A stretch of 37,546 nt of DNA from Candidatus Poribacteria bacterium (GTDB lineage: Bacteria > Poribacteria > WGA-4E > JAJRTO01). The position numbers and the translations under genes were made by a program. The stretch spans positions 1-37,546 of the forward strand of contig JAJRTO010000167.1 in the NCBI GenBank assembly GCA_024278235.1. The letters are read 5' to 3'. Within the stretch, counting starts at the first letter, position 1. Every line of letters begins with the position of its first letter. The notes beneath the pieces were generated by a model that did not search any database, was not told the DNA's origin, and was given only the letters and a program-made list of their open reading frames with translations. This document shows positions 1 to 9,169 of this stretch, one piece after another.

Positions 1-79
1 CGCTACAGTGAGGAGCTTCTTATCTCAAGCACGCGACCAGCCACTTCAGAAGCATCAACTTGATAATGGTCAAAAGGGA

Positions 80-1459
80 TCACTGAGATTTCATCCATGC
101 GTAATTATCTTCCGGTGAAACACACGCCTCATCCCTATCTAGGACGATGCATTTCCCCTCTCGAATATGAGCTTCAAATTCGGGAAGAAACTTGCGCGAA
201 TAGCTAACAGCAGGCCATGACACTGAGATTCCAAATACACAGATGGTTTCCCAGGTAAACGTGTCGATGTTTGCGATATTATTGGCGACATCCTGCAATT
301 TCTCAATATCACCCGGGCGTCCTTCGCCATGCTCGATACGATCCACGATGTCGCGTGCCCAGGGAGTCCCCCAACGGCAGGGGGTACATTGACCGCACGA
401 TTCATGAGCATAAAACTTGAGGAGGTTCAGGAGCGCATCCACCATGCACACGGTCTCGTCCATCACGATGATCCCACCCGAGCCTAGCATCGTCTTGGCA
501 CTCTGCAACGACGTAAAGTCCATGGGGACATCGATCTCATAGTGTGTCAGAACAGGAGCAGAACTTCCTCCGGGGATCACGGCTTTGAGCCGGTTTCCCC
601 CACGCACGCCACCGGCAACTTCAATCAATTCTCGGCACGTCAAGCCCAATTCCAGTTCGTAGACCCCCGGTTTCTCGACATGTCCGCTCACTCCGTACAG
701 CTTTGTTCCCGTGTTCACCAACATCGGGTTCGGTTTTTCGGCATCCGGTGGATTGTAGTCCACGCCCATCGAAGTGAACCATTCCGCACCATTGAGCACG
801 ATGAACGGCAGATTTGCCAACGTCTCAACGTTCTGCACGACGGTCGGTTTACCGAACAAACCCTCCACAGCGGGGAATGGCGGTTTATTACGTGGTTGGC
901 CACGCCTCCCTTCCAGGGATTCGATCAGACCCGTTTCTTCACCACAAATATAGGCTCCTGCCCCGGGATGGGTATAAACATCCAGATCGAAACCTGTTCC
1001 CAGGATATCTTTGCCAAGATAACCGGCCTCGTAAGCCTCTTCAATAGCCGCATCCAGGATCTTCTTGCCAGCGGTGAACTCGCCTCGAATATAGACATAG
1101 GCCGTGTTGATGCCGATTGCATAACAAGCGATGATGATGCCTTCAAGCAGCATGTGTGGTTTGCGTTCGATGACGTAGCGGTCTTTGCATGTGCCCGGCT
1201 CGCTCTCGTCAGCATTGCAGCACAGATACTTCGGTGTGATGTCTCTGGGCACAAACCTCCACTTCATCCCTGTCGAGAATCCGGCGCCGCCACGCCCCCG
1301 CAGACCAGAATCGCTCACTGTTTGGGTGATGGTCTCTGGATCGAGTTCTTTGAGTGCTTTCTCCACCCCCCGGTAACCATTGTATTGCAGGTACACTTCG
1401 AGCGTGTTGATATCAGGGACATCAAGATGCTCATATAGAATTCTACGTTCCTGAACCAT
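80..1459 (-). CDS. nuoF: NADH-quinone oxidoreductase subunit F (complex I, NADH/FMN subunit)
   Basis: This is the NADH-oxidising subunit of complex I, carrying FMN and one [4Fe-4S] cluster at the tip of the peripheral arm. The 459-residue length is normal for the family. It shows the glycine-rich nucleotide motif GRGGAGF near residue 55, the FMN-site block GAGAYICGEETGLIESLEG in the middle, and the C-terminal cluster motif SCGQCTPCR followed by a further Cys in ETICVFG. The ATG lies 6 bases after the nuoE stop, so the two are translated from one message; the ribosome site is weak (GGA only). It is the last complete gene of a nuoABCDEF operon. nuoG would be expected further left, outside the window. 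Identification is near certain. Confidence 0.97.
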   Translation of the reverse strand: MVQERRILYEHLDVPDINTLEVYLQYNGYRGVEKALKELDPETITQTVSDSGLRGRGGAGFSTGMKWRFVPRDITPKYLCCNADESEPGTCKDRYVIERKPHMLLEGIIIACYAIGINTAYVYIRGEFTAGKKILDAAIEEAYEAGYLGKDILGTGFDLDVYTHPGAGAYICGEETGLIESLEGRRGQPRNKPPFPAVEGLFGKPTVVQNVETLANLPFIVLNGAEWFTSMGVDYNPPDAEKPNPMLVNTGTKLYGVSGHVEKPGVYELELGLTCRELIEVAGGVRGGNRLKAVIPGGSSAPVLTHYEIDVPMDFTSLQSAKTMLGSGGIIVMDETVCMVDALLNLLKFYAHESCGQCTPCRWGTPWARDIVDRIEHGEGRPGDIEKLQDVANNIANIDTFTWETICVFGISVSWPAVSYSRKFLPEFEAHIREGKCIVLDRDEACVSPEDNYAWMKSQ

Positions 1460-1465
1460 TATCAG

Positions 1466-1954
1466 CTATTCCAGTCCATCCAGAATTTCATCCACTTTCT
1501 CAGGGGTGAGTTCTGTATGAAGCGTCTCATTGACCATCATCACCGGTGCGACATTACACGCAGCCAGACATTCGACCTTCATCAGCGTAAACTTGCCGTC
1601 GGGCGTCGTTCCTCTGGTAATGTCATGCTCATCCGCGACATCCACACCGAGGCGTTGTCTAAGGTGCTCTACGATCTTCCTGGATTCCTGCAATGCACAT
1701 GGGAGGGTACTGCACACGCGAATCAGATACTTGCCGGGCGGTTGCTCGAGGAACATCGGATAGAACGTAACCACATCACGAACCTTCATCGGCGACACAT
1801 CGAGCAACTTGGCCACATAGAGCATGATCTCGGGGGTAATATGCCCCCATTCGCGCTGTGCCAGGTGCAAAACAGGTAACATCGCCGCTTCTTTGATGGG
1901 GTAACGCCGAATGAGTGTGTTGAACGCCTCTTGAGCGGATTCAGAAAATCCCAT
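1466..1954 (-). CDS. nuoE: NADH-quinone oxidoreductase subunit E ([2Fe-2S] thioredoxin-like subunit)
   Basis: A 162-residue complex I subunit with a helical N-terminal part and a thioredoxin-like ferredoxin domain. The four [2Fe-2S] ligands are seen as CSTLPC (C-x4-C) and CLAAC (C-x3-C), the standard NuoE spacing. Upstream conserved stretches such as LPVLHLAQREWGHI and VTFYPMF are typical. The ATG at 1954 is preceded by a modest GGGA ribosome site and starts 11 bases after the nuoD stop. It works with NuoF as the NADH dehydrogenase module. Nothing is unusual in length or residues. Confidence 0.96.
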   Translation of the reverse strand: MGFSESAQEAFNTLIRRYPIKEAAMLPVLHLAQREWGHITPEIMLYVAKLLDVSPMKVRDVVTFYPMFLEQPPGKYLIRVCSTLPCALQESRKIVEHLRQRLGVDVADEHDITRGTTPDGKFTLMKVECLAACNVAPVMMVNETLHTELTPEKVDEILDGLE

Positions 1955-1965
1955 GCAATCGTCCC

Positions 1966-3192
1966 TTATCGATCCAATTCTCCGGCGATCACATTCAGAC
2001 TTCCGAGCACGGCCGGGATATCGGAAACCATAGAGCCATCTATCAGCAGGGGGAGCACCTGATAATGCAGAAAACTCGGTGGGCGGATCCGGATGCGATA
2101 GGCTTCACCGCTGCCGTCGCTCACAATATAGAACCCGAGTTCGCCATTCGGCGATTCCGTGCTGCAATAGACTTCACCCACTGGTGCAGGCAGACCATGC
2201 TCGTCCATGATGATCTTGAAATGATGAATCAGTCCTTCGATATTGCCATACGTGTCCGCCTTACTGGGCAAGATGACCTTGTAATCGTCAACGTTGACAT
2301 CTCCTTCAGGGAGATTGTCGAGGGCCTGGCGAATGATTCGTGTGCTCTGGGCCAATTCCGCCATACGGACTAGATAGCGGTCGTAGCAATCACCATTCTC
2401 CCCTGTTGGGATCTCAAAATCAAAGTCTTCATATGAGGAATAAGGTTCTGCCTTTCGGATATCCCACCCCACCCCGCATGCTCGTAGGCAGGGCCCTGTC
2501 AGAGCATAGTTGATGGCATCTTCGGCTGAAATGGCACCGACCCCTTGAGTCCGATCGATCCAGATGCGGTTCCGTGTCAGCATGTCTTCGACTTCGTCCA
2601 TAGCCCCGGGAAATTGCTTGAGAAAGGTATTTACAGCCTCAATAAACCCATCGGGGATGTCCGCTGCAAGCCCCCCGACCCGGGCATAACTGACGGTTAA
2701 TCGTGCACCGGTCGTCAATTCAAAGATGCTATAGAGGAGTTCGCGCTGCTTAAAGGCATAAAGGAAGACCGTAAACGCGCCAAGATCCATCGCGGCAGTG
2801 CCCAGCCAAATCATATGATCCGCAATCCGCGAGAGTTCTGCCAGGATCACCCGGATGTATTCGCAACGCTTCGGCACACGGATCTCGAATAGCTTCTCAA
2901 CGGCCAACACATAGCCGAAATTATTGGAGAGGGGCGAAAGATAGTTCATGCGGTCGGTCACAGTGACAAACTGGTTATAGTGCATGTGCTCGCCCAGCTT
3001 CTCGAACCCGGTGTGAAGATAGCCGAGATGAGGCAGAGTATGAACGATGGTCTCCCCATCTAACTCGACTTCGACGTGAAGCGTGCCATGTGTTGCTGGA
3101 TGTTGAGGGCCAAAATTGAGATTCAGCGTCTCTAGTTCAACATCTGTTCTTTGTCTGGGAGGTGTCAATGAACCATTCATCGTTGAACCCAT
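1966..3192 (-). CDS. nuoD: NADH-quinone oxidoreductase subunit D (49 kDa quinone-site subunit)
   Basis: A 408-residue protein of the hydrogenase-large-subunit family that lines the quinone site of complex I. Diagnostic blocks are NLNFGPQHPATHGT near the N-terminus, the YLSPLSNN stretch, and the end region DIPAVLGSLNVIAGELDR. It is a separate NuoD rather than the fused NuoCD of enterobacteria, since nuoC is a distinct upstream gene. Two starts are possible, the ATG at 3192 or one four codons in; neither has a strong ribosome site, so 3192 is kept. It follows nuoC by 24 bases and belongs to the same transcript. Confidence 0.96.
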   Translation of the reverse strand: MGSTMNGSLTPPRQRTDVELETLNLNFGPQHPATHGTLHVEVELDGETIVHTLPHLGYLHTGFEKLGEHMHYNQFVTVTDRMNYLSPLSNNFGYVLAVEKLFEIRVPKRCEYIRVILAELSRIADHMIWLGTAAMDLGAFTVFLYAFKQRELLYSIFELTTGARLTVSYARVGGLAADIPDGFIEAVNTFLKQFPGAMDEVEDMLTRNRIWIDRTQGVGAISAEDAINYALTGPCLRACGVGWDIRKAEPYSSYEDFDFEIPTGENGDCYDRYLVRMAELAQSTRIIRQALDNLPEGDVNVDDYKVILPSKADTYGNIEGLIHHFKIIMDEHGLPAPVGEVYCSTESPNGELGFYIVSDGSGEAYRIRIRPPSFLHYQVLPLLIDGSMVSDIPAVLGSLNVIAGELDR

Positions 3193-3216
3193 GAGGTGAA
3201 CTTTGGTGAGGGCCTT

Positions 3217-3738
3217 TCATCCTTCCTGATTGCCGGTGTCAAAGAGGAAGCGGGCACGTTCACCTCGCCCCCTCAGAGGATAATCTTTACGCAATGGGTG
3301 GCCTTCGTAATCATCGGGCATCAGGATACGGCAGAGATCAGGATGCCCCTCAAATACAATGCCAAACATATCATAGACCTCCCGTTCGAGCCAGTTTGCA
3401 GCTTTCCAGAGAGTTGCCACAGAGGGAACGGCTTCGTCTTCCTCAAGCGGAGTCTTAATGCGCACACGGACATTGTTCTGATGTGAGTAGAGGTGATACA
3501 CCACCATGAAACGGGCTTGAAATTTCTCTGAGATCTCCGGTAGGTTCTGGTAATCAACCGCCGTTACATCGACCAGATAATTGAACGCAAGCTCGGTGTC
3601 TTGAAAGAGGAAGTGCATGAACGCTTCCAGGGCCGACTTGCGTACAACAAGCGTTAATTCATCATGGGCTCGCTGGACTTCGATAATGGCCTCTGGAAAC
3701 AGCTCGCGTACCCGGTCAATCAGATGGGTCTCGGACAC
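3217..3738 (-). CDS. nuoC: NADH-quinone oxidoreductase subunit C (30 kDa subunit)
   Basis: A 173-residue NuoC, recognised by the family signature around [22 protein letters not shown] (quoted in part) and the end motif [12 protein letters not shown]. The start is GTG at 3738, supported by a clear GAGGAG ribosome site five bases upstream. The first 23 bases overlap the end of nuoB in another frame, which suggests coupled translation. The subunit packs against NuoD and NuoB in the quinone-reducing module. No odd features. Confidence 0.95.
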   Translation of the reverse strand: MSETHLIDRVRELFPEAIIEVQRAHDELTLVVRKSALEAFMHFLFQDTELAFNYLVDVTAVDYQNLPEISEKFQARFMVVYHLYSHQNNVRVRIKTPLEEDEAVPSVATLWKAANWLEREVYDMFGIVFEGHPDLCRILMPDDYEGHPLRKDYPLRGRGERARFLFDTGNQEG

Positions 3739-4207
3739 TTTTCTCCTCTACAATCTTCTGGATCTGTATGAGCGCGTCGATCATATCCTCCGGGCGTGGT
3801 GGACATCCAGGCACATAGATATCGACGGGGATGAACTGATCCACACCCTGGATGAGAGTATAGGTATCGAAGACCCCTCCGCAGGAAGCACAAGCTCCCA
3901 TTGAGATGACCCATTTAGGTTCCGGCATCTGATCATAGATTTTCTTCAGCACAGGCATCTCTTTGAGGGAAACACGGCCAGCAACGATGAGAAGATCCGC
4001 CTGCCGGGGGGAGAAACGAATGGCTTCAGCCCCAAAACGAGCCAGGTCATACTTGGCGGCTAACGTCGCCATCAGCTCGATGCCACAGCAAGCCGTCCCA
4101 AATGGCATCGGCCAGAGCGAGTTTTTCTGTGCCCAATTGATCAATCTATCTAACCGGGTCGTTAGCGCATTCGGCATCACAGAACCGATGGCTTTCTCTA
4201 ATCCCAT
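3716..4207 (-). CDS. nuoB: NADH-quinone oxidoreductase subunit B (PSST, cluster N2)
   Basis: This subunit binds terminal cluster N2 next to the quinone site. The ligands are visible: the tandem cysteines in GTACCGIE, then GACASCGG and VPGCPPRPE. The ORF opens at 4228, but the ATG at 4207 is preferred: it gives the family-like start MGLEKAIG and has AAGGTGG just upstream. With that start it overlaps nuoA by 10 bases; the longer form would overlap by 31. It overlaps nuoC by 23 bases at its other end, so nuoA-B-C look translationally linked. Confidence 0.96.
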   Translation of the reverse strand: MGLEKAIGSVMPNALTTRLDRLINWAQKNSLWPMPFGTACCGIELMATLAAKYDLARFGAEAIRFSPRQADLLIVAGRVSLKEMPVLKKIYDQMPEPKWVISMGACASCGGVFDTYTLIQGVDQFIPVDIYVPGCPPRPEDMIDALIQIQKIVEEKSVRDPSD

Positions 4208-4623
4208 GTGAGGCCACCTTTTTTCCAAACGTAGATATACCCGAGCACGAGAATCCCGATGAAGACAAGCATCTCGATCAGGATGAAGGGACCCGCTGCC
4301 ACATATTGGCGAAAGATAAGGGCCCAGGGATAGAGAAAGACGACCTCAATATCGAAAATAATGAAAACCATTGCGATCAGATAGAACTTGATGGAAAACC
4401 GATGCCTGGCATCTCCCCGCGGTTTCATCCCCGATTCATAGACGGAGAGCTTGGAGCGTGAAGATTTACGGGGGCCAAGAAGATGGGAGAGAACGAGATT
4501 GATCGCAGCAAACAATGCTGCGGTTATGGTCAAGATCAGGATGGGAATATACTCATTCAGCATATCTTCAGTCTTTGACCTGGCGGATGTTTTCACCATA
4601 TCCTCGGTGGTCATCCATGCCAC
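4198..4623 (-). CDS. nuoA: NADH-quinone oxidoreductase subunit A (membrane subunit)
   Basis: A small three-helix membrane subunit at the junction of the two arms of complex I. The conserved loop is visible as [20 protein letters not shown], followed by hydrophobic stretches typical of NuoA. The start is uncertain. The ORF begins with GTG at 4623, further ATG codons lie at 4614 and 4599, and the ATG at 4563 gives the family-typical start MLNEYIPIL but has no good ribosome site. The true protein may therefore be about 121 residues (4198-4563). It is the first gene of the nuo operon, behind the promoter at 4671-4700. Confidence 0.9.
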   Translation of the reverse strand: MAWMTTEDMVKTSARSKTEDMLNEYIPILILTITAALFAAINLVLSHLLGPRKSSRSKLSVYESGMKPRGDARHRFSIKFYLIAMVFIIFDIEVVFLYPWALIFRQYVAAGPFILIEMLVFIGILVLGYIYVWKKGGLTWD

Positions 4624-4670
4624 AGAATCTCAAGAAACTTCAGCATGAATCCTGAGGACACGTGGCCTAT

Positions 4671-4700
4671 ATTGTGGCATAACCCAGATGTTGATGTCAA
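4671..4700 (-). promoter_or_regulatory. Probable sigma-70 promoter of the nuo operon
   Basis: On the minus strand a perfect -35 TTGACA (4695-4700) is followed after 18 bases by CACAAT (4671-4676, 4 of 6 to TATAAT). It points into nuoA and is back to back with the lipA promoter. Read by eye; no transcript data. Confidence 0.5.
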
Positions 4701-4742
4701 GCATTTTTTCTGGGACGTTAGTGGGACGAATGCTTGATTTAC

Positions 4743-4772
4743 TTGGATTGTGGAACCGAGACGATGTATAAT
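4743..4772 (+). promoter_or_regulatory. Probable sigma-70 promoter of lipA-lpd
   Basis: TTGGAT (4743-4748), an 18-base spacer and a perfect TATAAT (4767-4772). The start of transcription would be near 4779, about 42 bases before the TTG start codon of lipA. It diverges from the nuo promoter, so the 197-base gap carries both. Confidence 0.6.
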
Positions 4773-4820
4773 TGATTCACCCGATGATGATCCATAAACT
4801 CACGGAACAGGAAATACGCA

Positions 4821-5693
4821 TTGCCACTTCAGCCAAAGCATCCCCTGTGGATTCGCGCACGGATTCCAAGTGGGCCGGATTATGCGGACGTCAAACGGCT
4901 CGTACGCAGGAAGCAGTTGCATACTGTGTGTGAAGAAGCACGATGCCCCAATATCGGAGAATGCTGGGAAAGCCGAACAGCGACCTTCATGATCCTGGGC
5001 GATGTATGTACCCGAAGATGCATGTTTTGTGCGGTTGCCAAAGGAAATCCAATCGCAGTGGATGAAGAGGAACCTCGACGAATTGGTGAAGCAATCGATT
5101 ACCTGCAGCTCAAGCACGTCGTGATCACTTCTGTCAACCGCGATGATCTGCCCGATGGTGGAGCACAGATCTTCGCTGCCTGCATTCGGGAGTGTCGAAA
5201 ACGTGTCCCTCGATGCTCCGTCGAAGTACTCATCCCTGACTTGCTGGGCAATATGGACGCGCTCGCTGTGATCGTCAATGCCACCCCGGATGTGCTCAAC
5301 CACAACACAGAGACGGTCCCGCGCCTGTATCGCCGGGTTCGTCCGCAGGCCGACTACCAACGAACACTCAGCATCATCGCCGAAGCCAAAGCAATGGCTC
5401 CGGACATGTTCACAAAATCGGGGTTGATGGTGGGTCTGGGAGAAAAGTTCGATGAAATCATTCAGACCATGCAAGATTTGCGAGAACACGATTGTGACCT
5501 GTTGACCATTGGACAATATCTACCGCCATCACGGCGTCATCTGAGAATGCGACGTTACTATACACCTGGAGAGTTCGATGACCTGAAAACGGCGGGTGAA
5601 GAAATGGGATTTATTCATGTGGAATCGGGTCCCCTGGTACGAAGTTCCTATCATGCGCAGCGACAGATTGAAATCGATCCCGGTAGGATCTAA
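4821..5693 (+). CDS. lipA: Lipoyl synthase (radical SAM)
   Basis: LipA inserts two sulfurs into protein-bound octanoyl groups to make lipoyl cofactor. Both clusters are visible: the auxiliary, sulfur-donating cluster as C37-x4-C42-x5-C48 (CEEARCPNIGEC) and the radical SAM cluster as C63-x3-C67-x2-C70 (CTRRCMFC). The C-terminal RSSYHA block is the conserved Arg-Ser-Ser region that supplies a serine ligand in this family. At 290 residues it is full length. The start must be TTG at 4821: the frame is closed by a stop at 4788, no ATG lies between, and AGGA sits 8 bases upstream. It is followed 15 bases later by lpd, a functional pairing. Confidence 0.96.
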   Translation: MPLQPKHPLWIRARIPSGPDYADVKRLVRRKQLHTVCEEARCPNIGECWESRTATFMILGDVCTRRCMFCAVAKGNPIAVDEEEPRRIGEAIDYLQLKHVVITSVNRDDLPDGGAQIFAACIRECRKRVPRCSVEVLIPDLLGNMDALAVIVNATPDVLNHNTETVPRLYRRVRPQADYQRTLSIIAEAKAMAPDMFTKSGLMVGLGEKFDEIIQTMQDLREHDCDLLTIGQYLPPSRRHLRMRRYYTPGEFDDLKTAGEEMGFIHVESGPLVRSSYHAQRQIEIDPGRI

Positions 5694-5708
5694 TCACAGG
5701 ATGGAAGT

Positions 5709-7124
5709 ATGAGTTCAACACAACTAGCAGTCATTGGCGGTGGCCCTGGTGGTTATACGGCTGCATTCATGGCGGCCGATCTCGGCATGCAGGTAACGTT
5801 GATTGACCCGCAGTCGGACCCTGGAGGTGTCTGTCTGCACTGTGGATGCATTCCCTCTAAAGTCTTACTCCATGTGGCCAGGGTTCTCACAGAAGCACAG
5901 GAGGCGACGCTCTTTGGTGTCGAATTCTCCCAACCCAGGATCGACCTGGACAAAGTACGCTCCTGGAAAGAAGAGGTCATCCAGAAGATGACGGGAGGAT
6001 TGAAACGGCTCTGCAAAAGCAGAAACGTCGAGTTTGTCCAGGGGCGGGCATCTCTGCTCAACTCACGTCGTCTAAGGGTCCAGGAAATCGATGGGAAAGA
6101 GAGAGAAATTTCGTTCGAGAATGCGATCCTGGCAACTGGCTCTCGTCCCGCAAAGCTACCCGGTTTACTCCCCAGGACACCGCGTGTCATGAATTCTACC
6201 GATGCTCTTGCACTACAGGATATTCCGGAAAGTCTTCTGATCATCGGTGGTGGCTATATCGGCCTCGAACTAGGAACCATCTATTCAGCCCTGGGGAGCC
6301 GTGTTATCATAGCCGAGATGATGTCAGGCTTGCTCCCCGGAGTAGATCGAGATCTCGTGACCGTCCTGTCGAGACGCCTTAAACAGCGATTTCATGACAT
6401 CATGCTGGGGACGAAGATCATCTCCATGGAGGAAACACGGGATGGAATCCGTGTTCAGTTCGAGGGAGAAAACATCCAGCAGACGGAACTCCTGGTCGGG
6501 AAGGTGTTGGTTGCTGTTGGACGCGCTCCTAACAGCGGTCATCTTGGTCTGGAAAACACCAGAGTGGAATTGGATGAGCATGGGTTCGTCAAAATCGATG
6601 AACGATGCCAGACCACAGAGCCGGGGATCTATGCGATCGGTGATGTCGCCGGCCAACCTATGCTTGCCCATAAGGCATCCCACGAAGGCCGAGTTGCAGC
6701 CGAAGCGATTGCAGGTCACGAGGTTGCTTTTGAACCCCAGGCGATCCCCGCAGTGGTCTTCACGGATCCGGAACTCGCCTGGTGTGGTCTGACCGAAATG
6801 AAGGCAAAGGAGGAAAATCGCACCGTAAAGGTCGTGCGTTTCCCGTGGGGGGCATCCGGCAGGGCTACGACGCTCGCTCGCGGTGACGGTATCACCAAAC
6901 TGATCCTGGATCCTGAAACAGAGCGGGTGTTGGGAGCCGGCATCGTCGGGGTGGGAGCAGGAGAACTGATCGCTGAATGTGTTCTGGCGATTGAGATGGC
7001 TGCAGCCGCATCAGATATCGAACGAAGTATCCATCCCCATCCGACTTTATCAGAAACTATCATGGAATCGGCCGCAGTGTTCTTTGATCGCAGCACACAC
7101 CTCTATCGGAGGAGGAGACGGTAG
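5709..7124 (+). CDS. lpd: Dihydrolipoyl dehydrogenase (E3)
   Basis: A 471-residue flavoprotein that reoxidises dihydrolipoyl groups of 2-oxoacid dehydrogenases or the glycine cleavage system, making NADH. The N-terminal FAD motif is GGGPGGY (10-16), the redox pair is C42-x4-C47, the NAD-binding motif GGGYIGLE lies near residue 179, and the C-terminal His-Glu motif is HPHPTLSE (442-449). A third cysteine sits inside the redox loop (CLHCGC), where most E3 proteins have Asn-Val-Gly. A GGAAGT ribosome site precedes the ATG. No E1, E2 or GcvH gene is nearby, so the partner complex is unknown. A close disulfide reductase relative is less likely because the HPHPTLSE end is retained. Confidence 0.92.
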   Translation: MSSTQLAVIGGGPGGYTAAFMAADLGMQVTLIDPQSDPGGVCLHCGCIPSKVLLHVARVLTEAQEATLFGVEFSQPRIDLDKVRSWKEEVIQKMTGGLKRLCKSRNVEFVQGRASLLNSRRLRVQEIDGKEREISFENAILATGSRPAKLPGLLPRTPRVMNSTDALALQDIPESLLIIGGGYIGLELGTIYSALGSRVIIAEMMSGLLPGVDRDLVTVLSRRLKQRFHDIMLGTKIISMEETRDGIRVQFEGENIQQTELLVGKVLVAVGRAPNSGHLGLENTRVELDEHGFVKIDERCQTTEPGIYAIGDVAGQPMLAHKASHEGRVAAEAIAGHEVAFEPQAIPAVVFTDPELAWCGLTEMKAKEENRTVKVVRFPWGASGRATTLARGDGITKLILDPETERVLGAGIVGVGAGELIAECVLAIEMAAAASDIERSIHPHPTLSETIMESAAVFFDRSTHLYRRRRR

Positions 7125-7249
7125 AGCGTCGGGATGGAGGGACAGAATCAAGGTGCGCCAGTGTTCGTTTAAGGGTTCACCAGTCTTCAAGCGTCAGCAA
7201 ATAAACCGACCACTGGTAGCTGGTAGCTATTTTCAGAGAAGTGTTTTGC

Positions 7250-7279
7250 TTGAAAAAACAGACGGGTTAGTGTTACCAT
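7250..7279 (+). promoter_or_regulatory. Possible promoter of korA-korB-fumC
   Basis: TTGAAA (7250-7255), 18-base spacer, TACCAT (7274-7279) with an upstream TG giving the extended form TGtTACCAT. It lies in the 215-base gap after lpd, which otherwise holds no gene. Transcription would start about 55 bases before korA. Confidence 0.45.
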
Positions 7280-7339
7280 ACCCACGCGCTGAAACGTGAA
7301 ATGGGGGATTGACCCAAGAAAAAGGAAGAAGCTGCCGTT

Positions 7340-9169
7340 ATGCGTAAACCTACACAGATCATTGAGAAAGCCACCATCCTGTTTGCAGGAGATTCTGGAG
7401 ATGGTATCCAGTCTGTCGGTGCTCAGATGACTCAGGCTTCCGCTCTTGCCGGAAGTGCTGTCTCGACTTTCCCGGATTTCCCGGCTGAAATACGGGCTCC
7501 TGCGGGTTCCCTTGCAGGGATCTCCGGGTTCCAGTTACAGTTTGCCAGCCATGACATCCACACCCCCGGTGACATCAGCGATGTCCTGGTTGCGATGAAT
7601 CCGGCTGCTCTCAAGGTAAACCTGCCTTCGCTCAGGCCCAATGGGATTCTGATTGTCAATACCGATACGTTTTCATCCCGTAATCTCAAATTGGCAGGAT
7701 ATGAAACCAACCCTGTAGAAGATGGATCACTGGCGAAATTCCAGGTATTTCCTGTCGAGTTGACACGCCTTACAAGACTCGCACTTGAAGAAACAGAACT
7801 CACTCAGAAACAGAAGGACCTGTGTAAGAACTTCTTTGCCCTCGGTATGATCTTCTGGCTATATAATCGACCTGAGGACTACACGTTGGAGTGGATCAAT
7901 CATAAGTTTGCCAAGAAACCCGAATTTATCGAAGCAAACACGCTTGCACTGAAAGCCGGGCAGGCATATTGTGAAGCCACGGAGCAATTTGCATCTTCTT
8001 ATGAAATTAAGCCTGCTCATTTCCCCCCCGGAAAATATCGCAATATCACGGGAAATAGTGCAACAGCTCTTGGATTGGTGGCTGCGTCCCATCAGTCGGG
8101 CATTCCATTGATCTATGGAAGTTATCCTATCACACCTGCGACTGACATCCTGCATGAGCTTGCCAGCTACAAACACTTCGGTGTGACAACGATGCAGGTG
8201 GAAGATGAAATTGCTGCGGTTGGGGTTGCCATCGGTGCATCCTATGCCGGGGCTATGGGCGTCACTGGAAGTAGCGGGCCTGGCTTGTCTCTCAAATCAG
8301 AGGCAATCAATCTGGCGGTCATCGCGGAACTCCCCCTGATTGTCTGTAATGTCCAGCGCGCAGGACCCTCAACGGGGATGCCAACGAAGACGGAACAATC
8401 AGACCTGCTCCAGATGTTGTTTGGACGTAATGGTGAATCTCCGGTTCCTGTTTTGGCGGCCTCACGTCCTTCCGATTGTTTTGAAACGGCCTATGATGCC
8501 TGTCGCATTGCGATGCAATACATGACGCCCGTGATCTTTCTTTCAGATGGATACATCGCAAATAGTGCGGAGCCGTGGTCCATCCCGGACATATCCGAAT
8601 TACCAGAGATCGATGTGCACTTTTATAGAGATACGGAGACCTTTGCACCCTATCAGCGGAACCCGGCGACCCTGGCACGCCCCTGGGTCGTTCCAGGAAC
8701 ACCCGGATTGGAGCACCGGATTGGTGGTCTGGAAAAAGAAGATATCACAGGGTTTGTCAGCTACGATCCAGAAAACCATGAGCGGATGTCGCGCCTGCGA
8801 GCGGAGAAGGTTCACAGGATTGCAAGGGAATTGCCTCCAACAGAGATCTTTGGAGGGACATCGGGCGAACTGCTGGTCATCGGATGGGGTGGAACGCACG
8901 GAGTCCTCAGGGATAGCGTCGAGAACATGCAGAACGAAGGGTTCTCAGTTTCTCATGTTCACCTTCGATATCTGAATCCCTTGCCGAATGATCTGGGAGA
9001 CATCCTCAAACGCTTTGACAAAGTATTGGTTCCTGAACTCAATCTGGGACAATTGCTCATGATCATCCGCGCTCGGTATCTTGTGGATGCGGCCGGGCTG
9101 AACAAGATCCAGGGACAACCTTTCCATGTGTTCGAGGTAGAAGCCAAAATCGAGGAGATGTGTGAATGA
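7340..9169 (+). CDS. korA: 2-oxoacid:ferredoxin oxidoreductase, fused gamma-alpha subunit (KorA type)
   Basis: This 609-residue protein fuses the gamma domain (about 1-200, beginning ILFAGDSGDGIQSVG) to the alpha domain (about 235-480, with GSYPITPATDILHEL and VEDEIAAVGVAIGASYAGA) and a C-terminal domain II. That arrangement is the KorA form known from aerobes such as Mycobacterium, where the enzyme oxidatively decarboxylates 2-oxoglutarate to succinyl-CoA and reduces ferredoxin. Substrate is inferred from architecture and from the fumarase gene downstream; pyruvate or another 2-oxoacid cannot be excluded from sequence. The stop overlaps the korB start as ATGA. The window's seven-iron ferredoxin gene could encode its acceptor. 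Confidence 0.9.
   Translation: MRKPTQIIEKATILFAGDSGDGIQSVGAQMTQASALAGSAVSTFPDFPAEIRAPAGSLAGISGFQLQFASHDIHTPGDISDVLVAMNPAALKVNLPSLRPNGILIVNTDTFSSRNLKLAGYETNPVEDGSLAKFQVFPVELTRLTRLALEETELTQKQKDLCKNFFALGMIFWLYNRPEDYTLEWINHKFAKKPEFIEANTLALKAGQAYCEATEQFASSYEIKPAHFPPGKYRNITGNSATALGLVAASHQSGIPLIYGSYPITPATDILHELASYKHFGVTTMQVEDEIAAVGVAIGASYAGAMGVTGSSGPGLSLKSEAINLAVIAELPLIVCNVQRAGPSTGMPTKTEQSDLLQMLFGRNGESPVPVLAASRPSDCFETAYDACRIAMQYMTPVIFLSDGYIANSAEPWSIPDISELPEIDVHFYRDTETFAPYQRNPATLARPWVVPGTPGLEHRIGGLEKEDITGFVSYDPENHERMSRLRAEKVHRIARELPPTEIFGGTSGELLVIGWGGTHGVLRDSVENMQNEGFSVSHVHLRYLNPLPNDLGDILKRFDKVLVPELNLGQLLMIIRARYLVDAAGLNKIQGQPFHVFEVEAKIEEMCE

Noticed and set aside
3-98. 31-codon minus-strand ORF overlapping the end of nuoF, starting MDEISVIPFDHYQ
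   Set aside because: It stops before any nuoG-like sequence appears and shows no ribosome site or membrane segment; probably chance. Too close to the window edge to judge.
542-1438. 298-residue plus-strand ORF
   Set aside because: It is the antisense shadow of nuoF, which is certain on the other strand.
4800-5516. 238-residue minus-strand ORF
   Set aside because: Shadow of lipA; all lipA motifs are intact on the plus strand.
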